The position numbers and the translations under genes are program-made. From Streptomyces sp. ISL-36 (GTDB lineage: Bacteria; Actinomycetota; Actinomycetes; Streptomycetales; Streptomycetaceae), in the NCBI RefSeq assembly GCF_018614205.1, contig NZ_JAGGOS010000040.1, positions 1 to 64,000 of the forward strand: DNA of 64,000 bases, in the 5' to 3' direction. Shown piece after piece: positions 8,551 to 16,145 of this stretch (within the stretch, counting starts at the first letter, position 1; each line of letters begins with the position of its first letter). The notes beneath the pieces were generated by a model. It was not told the origin of the DNA, ran no database searches, and was given only the letters and a program-made list of their open reading frames with translations.

Positions 8551-9339
8551 TCAGGCGCGCTTCTCGCCCAGGACGTGCAGCTGGGTGGCGATCGCGTGGA
8601 AGGAGGGCAGCTCGGCGGCGGCGGCCTCCAGCTTGAGCAGCGCCTCCGCGGCGCCGGGCTCGGTGTCCACCAGGACGCCGGGGACCAGGTCGGCGAAGAC
8701 CCGGACGCCGTGCACGGCGCCGACCTCCAGGCCGGCCTCGCCCGCCAGCTCCGCGAGCTGGTCGGCGGTGAAGCGCCGCGGCACCGGGTCGCCGTCGCCC
8801 CAGCGCCCCGCGGGGTCGCCGAGCGCGGTCCGCGCCTCGGTGAAGTGACCGGCCAGCGCGCGGGCGAGGACGGCGCCGCCGACGCCCGCGGCCAGCAGGC
8901 TCAGCGCGCCTCCGGTGCGCAGCGCGGCGACCGCGTTCCGTACGCCCTCGGCCGGGTCGTCGACGTACTCCAGGACGCCGTGGCAGAGCACCGCGTCGTA
9001 GCCCTCGCGGCCGACCACCTCGAACAGGCCGCGGATGTCCCCCTGGACCCCGCTGACCCGGTCGGCGACGCCGGCCTCTGCGGCCCGGCGCTCCAGCGCG
9101 AAGAGGGCGTTCGGGCTGGGGTCGACGACGGTGACCCGGTGGCCGAGGCGGGCCACCGGCACCGCGAAGTTGCCGGAGCCGCCGCCCGTGTCGAGGACAT
9201 CGAGGGTCTCTTTCCCGGTGGCCTCGACCCGGCGGTCCAGGGCGTCCTTCAGGACGTCCCAGACGACGGCGGTACGAAGGGAGGCGCGCGACGGGCGCGA
9301 CGACGTCTCCCGACCGAAGACGGGGGAAGGGTCCGACAC
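8551..9339 (-). CDS. Class I SAM-dependent methyltransferase
   Basis: 262 residues with a Rossmann-type SAM motif DTGGGSG at 50-56, acidic residue in VVDPSPNAL after strand 2, and HGVLEYVDDPAEGV as motif IV (methyltransf_11-like). The C-terminal part (GDPVPRRFTADQLAELAGEAGLEV) resembles methyltransferases that act on small molecules or tRNA, but no substrate can be assigned. GTG start at 9339 with GAGGAG about 10 nt upstream. The neighbouring HEPN gene is in the same direction 76 nt upstream, so they may be co-transcribed. Confidence 0.85.
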   Translation of the reverse strand: MSDPSPVFGRETSSRPSRASLRTAVVWDVLKDALDRRVEATGKETLDVLDTGGGSGNFAVPVARLGHRVTVVDPSPNALFALERRAAEAGVADRVSGVQGDIRGLFEVVGREGYDAVLCHGVLEYVDDPAEGVRNAVAALRTGGALSLLAAGVGGAVLARALAGHFTEARTALGDPAGRWGDGDPVPRRFTADQLAELAGEAGLEVGAVHGVRVFADLVPGVLVDTEPGAAEALLKLEAAAAELPSFHAIATQLHVLGEKRA

Positions 9340-9415
9340 GGCTGTTGACTCCTCGGTGACGGTGCACGAACGCCTCCCACCCTATGGCCTCGGGCGCCCT
9401 GCCCAGCTCACGTCC

Positions 9416-9970
9416 TCACCCCGTGGCCTCGGCCGCACCGCTCTGCCGGGGCAGCACGGGCTGCAGGACGAGGAGCCGCTCGACCAGGCGCAGGAACATC
9501 GCGGCGTCCCGGAGGAGGTCGTCGGCGTCCCGGTGGGTCGCCGCGCCGGGTATGCCCGCCTCGGCCCGGGCCCGGCGTCCGGCTCCGGAGGCGAACAGGG
9601 CGCTCCACTCGGTCAGCTCGGGCGCTATCTCGGGGAGCACCTCCCAGGCGCTCCTGATCCGCGCCCGCTTACGCGGGTTGTTCTCGGGCCTGCCCCGGGC
9701 CGCGAGCACGGCCGCGGCGGTGCGCAGCGCGGCGAGGTGGGCGGTGGCGTACCGCTCGTTGGCCACGTCGAGCGTGGCGGCCTCGTCGAGGCCGCTGCGG
9801 GCCTGGGCGAGCAGATCGAGCGCGGCGGGCGGTGCGGAGGAGCGGCGCAGCACGGGGTGGACGTCGGACGCGGGTCCGGGCAGTGCGGGGGCGGGGCGGC
9901 CTCCCCCATGGCCTGCGGTGTGGGAGGAGCCCCCGGTGCGGCGTCGGGCTGCTGCGGAGGAGCTGGCCAT
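9416..9970 (-). CDS. SAV_6107-type HEPN domain protein
   Basis: 184 residues. After a basic, low-complexity N-terminus, the region from about residue 48 is all-helical (LDLLAQARSGLDEAATLDVA, ERYATAHLAALRTAAAVLAA, RSAWEVLPEIAPELTEWSAL), matching the actinobacterial SAV_6107 HEPN family. HEPN domains often work as RNases or nucleotide-binding partners. The catalytic R-x4-6-H motif is not clearly present here (RHAT-type residues lie near ATHRDADD), so activity is open. ATG 9970 is preceded by AGGAGG with 7-nt spacing. It is divergent from the ATPase/YhgE cassette, sharing a 167-nt promoter region. Confidence 0.8.
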   Translation of the reverse strand: MASSSAAARRRTGGSSHTAGHGGGRPAPALPGPASDVHPVLRRSSAPPAALDLLAQARSGLDEAATLDVANERYATAHLAALRTAAAVLAARGRPENNPRKRARIRSAWEVLPEIAPELTEWSALFASGAGRRARAEAGIPGAATHRDADDLLRDAAMFLRLVERLLVLQPVLPRQSGAAEATG

Positions 9971-10085
9971 GACGAGCCTCCTGTCGTCGTGTGACGGCGC
10001 TGTGTCCGTATGTGTCCATCGTGGAGGGCACCACTGACAATCCGGCTGACCTGGCCTTTTGCCTCGATCGCCGGTTCGGGGGTAA

Positions 10086-10115
10086 GTTTTTGCACTGACT
10101 GGTCAGTTCAAAAAC
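10086..10115. promoter_or_regulatory. 30-bp palindromic operator, probably for the TetR regulator at 13141
   Basis: Arms GTTTTTGCACTGAC (10086-10099) and GTCAGTTCAAAAAC (10102-10115) are complementary at 13 of 14 positions around a TG centre. The ACTGAC/GTCAGT core is typical of TetR-family operators. It sits 22 nt before the ATPase start, where it would cover the promoter. The gene for a TetR regulator ends the same cassette. Confidence 0.7.
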
Positions 10116-10137
10116 TGGGGAAAGTGGGGGTGGGTCC

Positions 10138-11013
10138 GTGGAAGCGCACTCGGAGGAGCCGCACGGCGCCGCCGTCGTCGCGGACGGATTCGGGCTGAAG
10201 GGGCCGCGCGGCTGGGTCTTCCGCGAGGTCGGCTTCCGGGCGGAACCGGGCTCGCTCGTCGCGATCGAGGGACCGTCCGGCTCGGGCCGTACCTGTCTGC
10301 TGCTCGCGCTCACCGGCCGGATGAAGCCCCACGAGGGCCACGCCGAGGTCGCCGGGCTGCGTCTGCCCCGCAAGATGGCGGCGGTGCGGCGGATCAGCGC
10401 GCTCGGCCCGGTGCCCGGGGTCAGCGATCTCGACCCGGCCTTCACCGTCGCCGAGCACCTGCGCGAGCGCGCCCTGCTCCAGCGCCGCTACGACGGATCC
10501 GTCCGAGCCCTGATGCGTCCCCCCGCCGAGCGGGCGGCGACGACGCGGGCCCGGATCGAGGAGGCCCTGGAGGCGGCCGGGCTCGACCCGGCCGCCCTGC
10601 CGAAGGCCGAGCGGACCTCCGTACGGGATCTGGAACGGCTCGAGGCCCTGCGCCTGTCCATCGCCCTCGCCCTGATCGGCCGGCCGAGGCTGCTCGCCCT
10701 GGACGACACCGACCTCAAGCTCTCCGACGGCGACCGGGCCGAGGCGTGGAGGCTGCTGCGGTCGATCGCCGACGCCGGCACGACCGTGCTCGCCGTCTGC
10801 AGCGAGGCGCCGGAACACGCCCTGTGGATCACCACCGGCCCGGCCGGGGGAGAGACCGCGCAGGACGACACGGCGCAGGACGACACCACCCCGGAGGCCA
10901 CCACCCCGGAGGCCACCGCCGAGGGCGACACGACCCACGACGACGACACCACCCAGGAAGACACCAACGAGGAGGGGGCGGCCGATGCGCTCGCCGAAAC
11001 TGGCCGCGCTTGA
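10138..11013 (+). CDS. Degenerate ABC-type ATPase associated with YhgE/Pip protein
   Basis: 291 residues with an ABC ATPase outline. The P-loop reads GPSGSGRT (45-52), with Arg where the catalytic Lys should be. The signature motif is replaced by SVRDLERLEALRLS, and Walker B reads LLALDDTD (185-192), with Asp instead of the catalytic Glu. The C-terminal ~55 residues are a Thr/Glu/Asp-rich tail (QDDTAQDDTTPEATTPEAT). Hydrolysis therefore looks impaired or unusual. It overlaps the YhgE gene by 29 nt and is preceded by the 30-bp palindrome. GTG 10138 was chosen because the operator lies directly upstream. Probably forms a membrane complex with the YhgE protein, which is inference from coupling. 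Confidence 0.8.
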   Translation: MEAHSEEPHGAAVVADGFGLKGPRGWVFREVGFRAEPGSLVAIEGPSGSGRTCLLLALTGRMKPHEGHAEVAGLRLPRKMAAVRRISALGPVPGVSDLDPAFTVAEHLRERALLQRRYDGSVRALMRPPAERAATTRARIEEALEAAGLDPAALPKAERTSVRDLERLEALRLSIALALIGRPRLLALDDTDLKLSDGDRAEAWRLLRSIADAGTTVLAVCSEAPEHALWITTGPAGGETAQDDTAQDDTTPEATTPEATAEGDTTHDDDTTQEDTNEEGAADALAETGRA

Positions 11014-13072
11014 GCTGAAGCGGTTCGGCAGGGGGAAGCTGCCGCGCGCCGCGCTCGTCGCGATCCTGCTGCTGCCGCTGCTGTACGGCGCGCTGTACCT
11101 CTGGTCCTTCTGGGACCCGTACAGCAGGCTGGACCGGATACCCGTCGCGCTCGTCAACGACGACCGGGGCGCCACCGCCGACGGCAAGAAGATCAACGCC
11201 GGTGACGACATCACCGACGGCCTGCTGGAGAGCAAGGTCTTCGAGTGGCACGAGGTGAGCGACGCCGAGGCGCGCGCGGGCGTCGAGGACGGGACGTACT
11301 ACCTCTCCCTGACCATGCCGGGCGACTTCAGCACGCGCATCGCCTCCAGCTCCGGCGACGCCCCCGAGACGGGCGCCCTGCAGGTCCGTACGAACGACGC
11401 CAACAACTACATCGTCGGCCAGATCTCCCGCACGGTCTTCTCCGAGGTGCGCACCGCCGCCTCCACCAAGTCCTCCCGTTCGTTCCTCGACAAGATCTTC
11501 ATCTCCTTCTCCGACATCCACGACGCCACCGCCAAGGCCGCCAAGGGCGCCGGCGAGCTCAAGGAAGGCGTGGACAAGGCCAAGAGGGGCTCCAAGAGCC
11601 TGGCCGACGGCCTGAAGGACGCCAAGAAGGGCAGCGGCGACCTGGCCACCGGGCTGAAGAAGCTCGACAAGGGCGCGGGGGAGCTGGAGACCGGCTCCCG
11701 GCAGGTCGCGAACGGCACCCAGGCGCTCGCCGACAAGGTCAACGGCAAGGCCGCGAAGATCCGTCCGTATCTGAAGAACAACGGCAAGACGATCGGCGAC
11801 ACCGCCCGGCTGGTCGCCGACTCCGCCGCCGCGGTCCGGCACAACCTCGACGACCTGGTCAGGCGCGCCCCGGTCGCCCGCAGCGCCGCCCACGTGGCCG
11901 ACGACAAGCTGGAGGCGCTCCACCGCAAGCAGTGCGTGGACAACCCGCTGCCGGACCCCACGACCTGCCCGGCCCTCAAGGAGGCCAAGGTCACGGCCGA
12001 CGACGTGGCGAAGATCGCCGACGACCTGCACGAGCTGACCAAGGACAGCAACGGCGACCTCAAGGAGCTCGACGGCCGGCTCGCCACCCTGCAGAAGCAG
12101 GCCGAGGACCTGCACAAGGCGGCGCCGAACCTGGAGGAGGACCTCGACGGCGCCGTCAAGAAGATCAACAAGCTCAACACCGGGGCCCAGAAGGTGGCCA
12201 AGGGCGCCGACGAGCTCCACACCGGTCTCACCAGCGCCAAGACCGGCTCCACGAACCTCGACACCGGCATCGGCAAACTCAAGAAGGGCGCGGGCGACCT
12301 CGACGGCGGCCTGTTCAAGCTGGCCGACGGATCGGGCGAGCTGGCCACCGGACTGAGCGACGGCGTCACCAAGATCCCCGACTACGACAAGCAGGACCGC
12401 GACCGCCGTACGGAAGTCATGGCCGACCCGGTCGAGCTGGCCTCCCAGTCGCTCCACAAGGCGCCCAACTACGGCACCGGCTTCGCCCCGTACTTCATCC
12501 CGCTCTCCCTGTGGGTCGGCGCGATGGTGGCGTACATGCTCATCCAGCCGCTCAACCGGCGCGCCCTCGCCGCCGGCGCCTCCGCCTGGCGGATCGCGCT
12601 CGCCGGCTGGCTGCCCGTCGCGGCGATCGGACTGCTCCAGGTCGCGGCGCTGATGTCCGTCCTGCACTGGGGGCTCGGCCTGCAGATGGCCAGGGCCGCC
12701 GGGACGATCGGCTTCCTCGCGCTGGTGACCTGCTGCTTCGCCGCGATCATCCAGTGGCTCAACGCCCGCTTCGGCGCGGCGGGACGGATCCTGGTGCTCG
12801 CCGTCCTGATGCTCCAGCTGACCTCGGCGGGCGGCACCTACCCCGTGCAGACCAGCCCGGGCTTCTTCAACGCGATCCATCCCTTCCTGCCGATGAGCTA
12901 CGTCGTCGAGTCGCTGCGCCGGCTGATCACGGGCGGCGGGATCGGGCCGGTCTGGCAGGCGGTCGCCGTGCTGGCGGCGTTCACGGTGGGGGCGCTGGCG
13001 CTGACGGCGGTCTCCGCCCGGCGCAAGCAAGTGTGGACGCTGGACCGGCTGCATCCGGAACTGTCGCTGTGA
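10985..13072 (+). CDS. YhgE/Pip-family membrane protein with long coiled-coil ectodomain
   Basis: 695 residues. One membrane helix at about 22-41, a YhgE/Pip N-terminal block (WDPYSRLDRIPVALVNDDRG), then roughly 300 residues of Lys/Gly/Leu/Asp-rich heptad-like repeats (KLKKGAGDL, ADGSGELATGL and variants), and five or six membrane helices from about 500 to 690 resembling an ABC-2 permease. The family includes the Lactococcus phage-infection protein Pip and ESX-like accessory proteins. Its biochemical role is unclear; export or surface assembly is likely. Coupled to the preceding ATPase and followed by its presumed repressor 68 nt downstream. Confidence 0.88.
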   Translation: MRSPKLAALELKRFGRGKLPRAALVAILLLPLLYGALYLWSFWDPYSRLDRIPVALVNDDRGATADGKKINAGDDITDGLLESKVFEWHEVSDAEARAGVEDGTYYLSLTMPGDFSTRIASSSGDAPETGALQVRTNDANNYIVGQISRTVFSEVRTAASTKSSRSFLDKIFISFSDIHDATAKAAKGAGELKEGVDKAKRGSKSLADGLKDAKKGSGDLATGLKKLDKGAGELETGSRQVANGTQALADKVNGKAAKIRPYLKNNGKTIGDTARLVADSAAAVRHNLDDLVRRAPVARSAAHVADDKLEALHRKQCVDNPLPDPTTCPALKEAKVTADDVAKIADDLHELTKDSNGDLKELDGRLATLQKQAEDLHKAAPNLEEDLDGAVKKINKLNTGAQKVAKGADELHTGLTSAKTGSTNLDTGIGKLKKGAGDLDGGLFKLADGSGELATGLSDGVTKIPDYDKQDRDRRTEVMADPVELASQSLHKAPNYGTGFAPYFIPLSLWVGAMVAYMLIQPLNRRALAAGASAWRIALAGWLPVAAIGLLQVAALMSVLHWGLGLQMARAAGTIGFLALVTCCFAAIIQWLNARFGAAGRILVLAVLMLQLTSAGGTYPVQTSPGFFNAIHPFLPMSYVVESLRRLITGGGIGPVWQAVAVLAAFTVGALALTAVSARRKQVWTLDRLHPELSL

Positions 13073-13140
13073 CATCTCCGAGACCCGTGACACGTGCCGG
13101 ACCGGCGGTCGGGCCTGCGAGACCTGTGAGAATCGAGCCC

Positions 13141-13749
13141 ATGGACAGCAGCAGCACCAGACGCCGGGCCACGCGCGCGAAGCTCTACGAGGCCGCCGTC
13201 ACCCTCATCGCCGAGCAGGGCTTCTCGGCGACGACGGTGGACGAGATCGCGGAGCGCGCGGGTGTCGCCAAGGGCACGGTCTACTACAACTTCAAGAGCA
13301 AGACCGAGCTCTTCGAGGAGCTGCTGCGGCACGGCGTCGGACTGCTCACCGCCTCGCTCCGGGAGGCGGCCGAGGAGACGGCGGAGCGGGGCGGCAGCCG
13401 GGTCGACGCGCTGGACGCGATGATCCGGGCCGGTCTGCTCTTCATCGACCGGTATCCCGCCTTCACGCAGCTGTACGTCGCCGAGCTGTGGCGTACGAAC
13501 CGGGCCTGGAACGAGACCCTCCTGGTGGTCCGTCAGCAGGCGGTGGCCGTGGTCGAGGACGTACTGCGCCAGGGCGTGGAGGCCGGCGAGCTGAGCGAGG
13601 AGATCGACATCCCCCTCACGGCGGCGGCGCTGGTCGGGATGGTCCTGGTGGCCGCCCTCGACTGGCAGGCCTTCCAGCGCGAGCGCTCCATCGACGATGT
13701 GCACAGCGCGCTGTCCCGCCTGCTGCACGGCCGCGTGAGCGGCCGCTAG
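13141..13749 (+). CDS. TetR/AcrR-family transcriptional regulator
   Basis: 202 residues. The N-terminal helix-turn-helix spans about 31-51 (TTVDEIAERAGVAKGTVYYN), and the remainder is an all-helical ligand/dimer domain of usual length. ATG at 13141. It lies downstream of YhgE in the same direction and is followed by a strong terminator, so it most likely autoregulates the cassette through the palindrome at 10086-10115. A GAGAAT hexamer 7 nt before the ATG could give a separate leaderless transcript. The ligand is unknown. Confidence 0.93.
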   Translation: MDSSSTRRRATRAKLYEAAVTLIAEQGFSATTVDEIAERAGVAKGTVYYNFKSKTELFEELLRHGVGLLTASLREAAEETAERGGSRVDALDAMIRAGLLFIDRYPAFTQLYVAELWRTNRAWNETLLVVRQQAVAVVEDVLRQGVEAGELSEEIDIPLTAAALVGMVLVAALDWQAFQRERSIDDVHSALSRLLHGRVSGR

Positions 13750-13774
13750 CAGCCGCCGCTCCAAAAACGGAAGA

Positions 13775-13821
13775 CGCCGGTCCGGCGAGGCTCGATCCCC
13801 CCGAGCCTCGCCGGACCGGCG
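13775..13821 (+). terminator. Terminator of the ATPase/YhgE/TetR cassette
   Basis: Perfect 20-bp inverted repeat, arms 13775-13794 and 13802-13821, with a 7-nt loop, 26 nt after the tetR-type gene stop. Confidence 0.88.
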
Positions 13822-14085
13822 ATTCTTCTCCCGCACCCCGTGACACATCCCCCGTGTCCCCGTGCGGGTCCCCCGTGCACCCCCGTGCCGGCAGGTGCAC
13901 GACCCCGTTCCGCCGCCCCGTGTCGGCGGGTGCGGAGCCGTGCCCCTTCCGTGGTCCCCACTCTGCCGTCTGCGCAGGTCACGGCCCATCCGCGTACCTA
14001 CTCATCTGTGGGCATGAGTACGGATACTCAGGGGTCCGTGCCAATGCCCACCCGGGCGCGGCGCCGGCTGGTTACGATCGCGTCC
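13822..14085. other. Intergenic region before the DUF4126 gene
   Basis: About 260 nt. It contains a MacR-like inverted repeat at 14015-14030 (own entry), an additional TACTCAT half site at 13999-14005, and the TACGAT hexamer at 14073-14078, 7 nt before the GTG start of DUF4126. The frame of DUF4126 is open through here, but the sequence is Pro/Arg-rich and not part of the family. Confidence 0.5.
14015..14030. promoter_or_regulatory. MacR-like binding site upstream of the DUF4126 gene
   Basis: TGAGTACGGATACTCA matches 15 of 16 positions (counting the two free ones) of the inverted repeat TGAGTAC-nn-GTACTCA that I recall as the S. coelicolor MacR motif. It is centred about 64 nt upstream of the predicted transcription start at 14086, a normal place for an activator. 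The macRS genes are encoded 23 kb away in this window. Confidence 0.55.
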
Positions 14086-14715
14086 GTGTCCGTACTCCCC
14101 CTGGTCTTCACCAGCGGCTGGGCGAGCGGGATCAACGCGTACGCGGTGGTCCTGCTGTTCGGCATCTTCGGCGCGACCGGGCTCACCGACGAGGTGCCCG
14201 AGTCGCTGCAGCGCACGGACGTCCTGATCGCCGCAGGGGTGCTGTTCCTCTGCGAGGCGGTGGCGGACAAGATCCCCTACGTCGACTCCGTCTGGGACTC
14301 CGTCCACACCGTGATCCGGCCGGTCTCGGGGGCCGTGGTCGGCGCCCTCCTCGCAGGGCAGTCCGGTTCCCTGCCGGAGCTCGCCGCCGGCGCGGTCGGC
14401 GGCTCGACCGCCCTGATGAGCCACTTCGTCAAGGCCGGGACGCGGATGGCGATCAACACCTCGCCGGAGCCGTTCTCCAACGTCGCCATGAGCACGGCCG
14501 AGGACCTCGGGGTCGCCGGAATCGTCACCTTCGCGATCTTCAACCCGGAGGTGGCGGCGATCATCGCGGCCGTGCTGCTCGTGCTCGGCCTGCTGATACT
14601 GGGCTTCCTCGCCCACCGCATCCGCCGCTTCCGGCGCCGCAGGGCCCAGCGGCGCGAGGAGCGGCGGATGGCCGTCGCCGAGGCGCCCGGCCGGCCCCGG
14701 AGCCCCGGCGGATAA
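14086..14715 (+). CDS. DUF4126 family integral membrane protein
   Basis: 209 residues from GTG 14086 (V-S-V-L-P-L-V-F-T-S-G-W-A-S-G-I-N). This Gly/Ser/Asn block is the DUF4126 N-terminal signature. Several hydrophobic segments follow, plus the family feature AGAVGGSTALMSHFVKAGTR, and the C-terminus is strongly basic (HRIRRFRRRRAQRR). The start was set by TACGAT at 14073-14078, which ends 7 nt before the GTG, indicating a leaderless mRNA. An in-frame ATG at 14014 lies inside the MacR-like box and is less likely. Function of the family is unknown. The stop codon TAA forms part of the next gene's -10 element. Confidence 0.87.
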   Translation: MSVLPLVFTSGWASGINAYAVVLLFGIFGATGLTDEVPESLQRTDVLIAAGVLFLCEAVADKIPYVDSVWDSVHTVIRPVSGAVVGALLAGQSGSLPELAAGAVGGSTALMSHFVKAGTRMAINTSPEPFSNVAMSTAEDLGVAGIVTFAIFNPEVAAIIAAVLLVLGLLILGFLAHRIRRFRRRRAQRREERRMAVAEAPGRPRSPGG

Positions 14716-14718
14716 AGT
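14713..14718 (+). promoter_or_regulatory. -10 element of the CrtI-like gene overlapping the DUF4126 stop codon
   Basis: TAAAGT at 14713-14718 contains the DUF4126 stop TAA (14713-14715) and ends 7 nt before ATG 14726, the geometry of a leaderless Streptomyces promoter. No -35 hexamer is obvious. Confidence 0.5.
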
Positions 14719-14725
14719 CCCTGAC

Positions 14726-16138
14726 ATGGGACGGATCGTGGTGATCGGCGCCGGGATGGGCGCCATGGCGGCGGCCGCACGGCTGGCCGTGGCGGGCCAC
14801 CGGGTGGTGGTGTACGAACGCACGGGGACGTACGGCGGCGCGGTGCGACGGTTGGAGCGCGACGGGTTCGCCTTCGACACCGGCCCCGGTCTGCTGCACC
14901 TGCCCGCCGTGTACCGCGATCTGTTCGTCAAGACCGGCAGGGAGCCGCTGGAGGACCGCGTCGAGCTGACGCAGGTGGATCCGGCGAGCCGTCATGTGTT
15001 CGCGGACGGGACCACCGTCGATCTGCCGAACGCCTCGCGCGCCGGCACGATCTCCGCCCTGGACGCGGCTCTCGGCGCGGGCGCGGGCGAACGCTGGGGC
15101 GACTTCATGGTCCGGGCCCGCGAGGCCTGGGACCGCACCCGGCGCCCGCTCCTGGAGGAGCCGCAGCCGGAGGACACCTCGGCGCTCGCCCGGGAGCCGT
15201 ACCCGGCCCTGAAGGCGGGGTTCCTGCGGCGTCCGACGACCACCTTGGCCCAGGTCGGGGCGCGCGAGCTGCGCGACCCCCGCCTCGCCGCGCTTCTCGA
15301 CTCCTACGCGTGGTCCTACGGCTTCGACCCGTCCGCCGCCCCGGCGTCGGCCGCCGTCCTGCCGTACATGGAGCAGACCTTCGGCACCTGGTACGTGAAG
15401 GGCGGCATGCGGGCCCTCGCGGACGCGGTGTACGAGCGGTGCCGAGAGCGCCGGGTCGAGTTCGTCTTCGACGCCCCCGTCGCCGAGGTGGTGGAGAAGG
15501 ACGGCCGGGCGACGGGAGTCCGGCTGGAGGGCGGCGAGGTCGTGGAGGCGGACCACGTCGTGGCGGGTGCGCCCGTGCCCGCGCTCTACCGGGACCATGT
15601 GGTGGCCCAGGGAGACCGGTTGGACCTGACGGGCCGTATGACGGTCTGTCTGGCCCTGCGCGGAGCCCGCGAGGCGGACGCGGTGCACCGCACCGTCGTC
15701 CACGCGACCGCGAGCCGGCCGACCGTGACCGTGTTGCGGCCGGACGACCCCGCGCTGCGCCCGGACGACGCGCACGAGTCGGTGACGGTCTCCGCGACGG
15801 TGCACCTGTACCCCGAGTACGACTGGACCGAGATCGCCGAGGAGATGGTCGCCGCGGCGGAGCCCGTCGTTCCGGGACTCCGGGAGCGGCTGCTCCGGCA
15901 GGAGGTCCGCACCCCGGAGGACACCCTGCGGGAGACGGGTACCGCCGAGGTCCCCGGCCCGGCGCTCGCCGGTGGCTCAGGTGCGTACCTCCCCGCCGCC
16001 AACCGCTCCCCGCTGCCCGGCCTGCACTTCGCCGGCGGCTGGTCCCACCCCGGCGGCGGGCTCGCGCACGCCGGCATGTCCGGCGCCCTCGTGGCCGGGC
16101 TGATCGTGGAGGGCGCCGGCTTCCGGGGTTCGCAGTAG
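14726..16138 (+). CDS. CrtI-like FAD-dependent oxidoreductase (phytoene desaturase family)
   Basis: 470 residues. The N-terminal dinucleotide-binding motif VIGAGMGAMAAAARLA is at 6-21, followed by GHRVVVYERTGTYGG and FDTGPGLLHLP; the C-terminus has LHFAGGWSHPGGGLAHAGMSG. These are the hallmarks of the phytoene-desaturase / amine-oxidase superfamily. No carotenoid cluster genes lie nearby (no crtB or crtE), so a true phytoene substrate is doubtful; a related isoprenoid or lipid desaturase/isomerase is as likely. The only candidate translation signal is a leaderless start at ATG 14726. Convergent with the membrane-protein gene at 16146, with only 7 nt between stops. Confidence 0.85.
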   Translation: MGRIVVIGAGMGAMAAAARLAVAGHRVVVYERTGTYGGAVRRLERDGFAFDTGPGLLHLPAVYRDLFVKTGREPLEDRVELTQVDPASRHVFADGTTVDLPNASRAGTISALDAALGAGAGERWGDFMVRAREAWDRTRRPLLEEPQPEDTSALAREPYPALKAGFLRRPTTTLAQVGARELRDPRLAALLDSYAWSYGFDPSAAPASAAVLPYMEQTFGTWYVKGGMRALADAVYERCRERRVEFVFDAPVAEVVEKDGRATGVRLEGGEVVEADHVVAGAPVPALYRDHVVAQGDRLDLTGRMTVCLALRGAREADAVHRTVVHATASRPTVTVLRPDDPALRPDDAHESVTVSATVHLYPEYDWTEIAEEMVAAAEPVVPGLRERLLRQEVRTPEDTLRETGTAEVPGPALAGGSGAYLPAANRSPLPGLHFAGGWSHPGGGLAHAGMSGALVAGLIVEGAGFRGSQ

Positions 16139-16145
16139 GCCGGGA

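Noticed and set aside
14726..16138. Carotenoid cluster
   Set aside because: Only a CrtI-like oxidoreductase is present; no crtE, crtB or crtY lies nearby.
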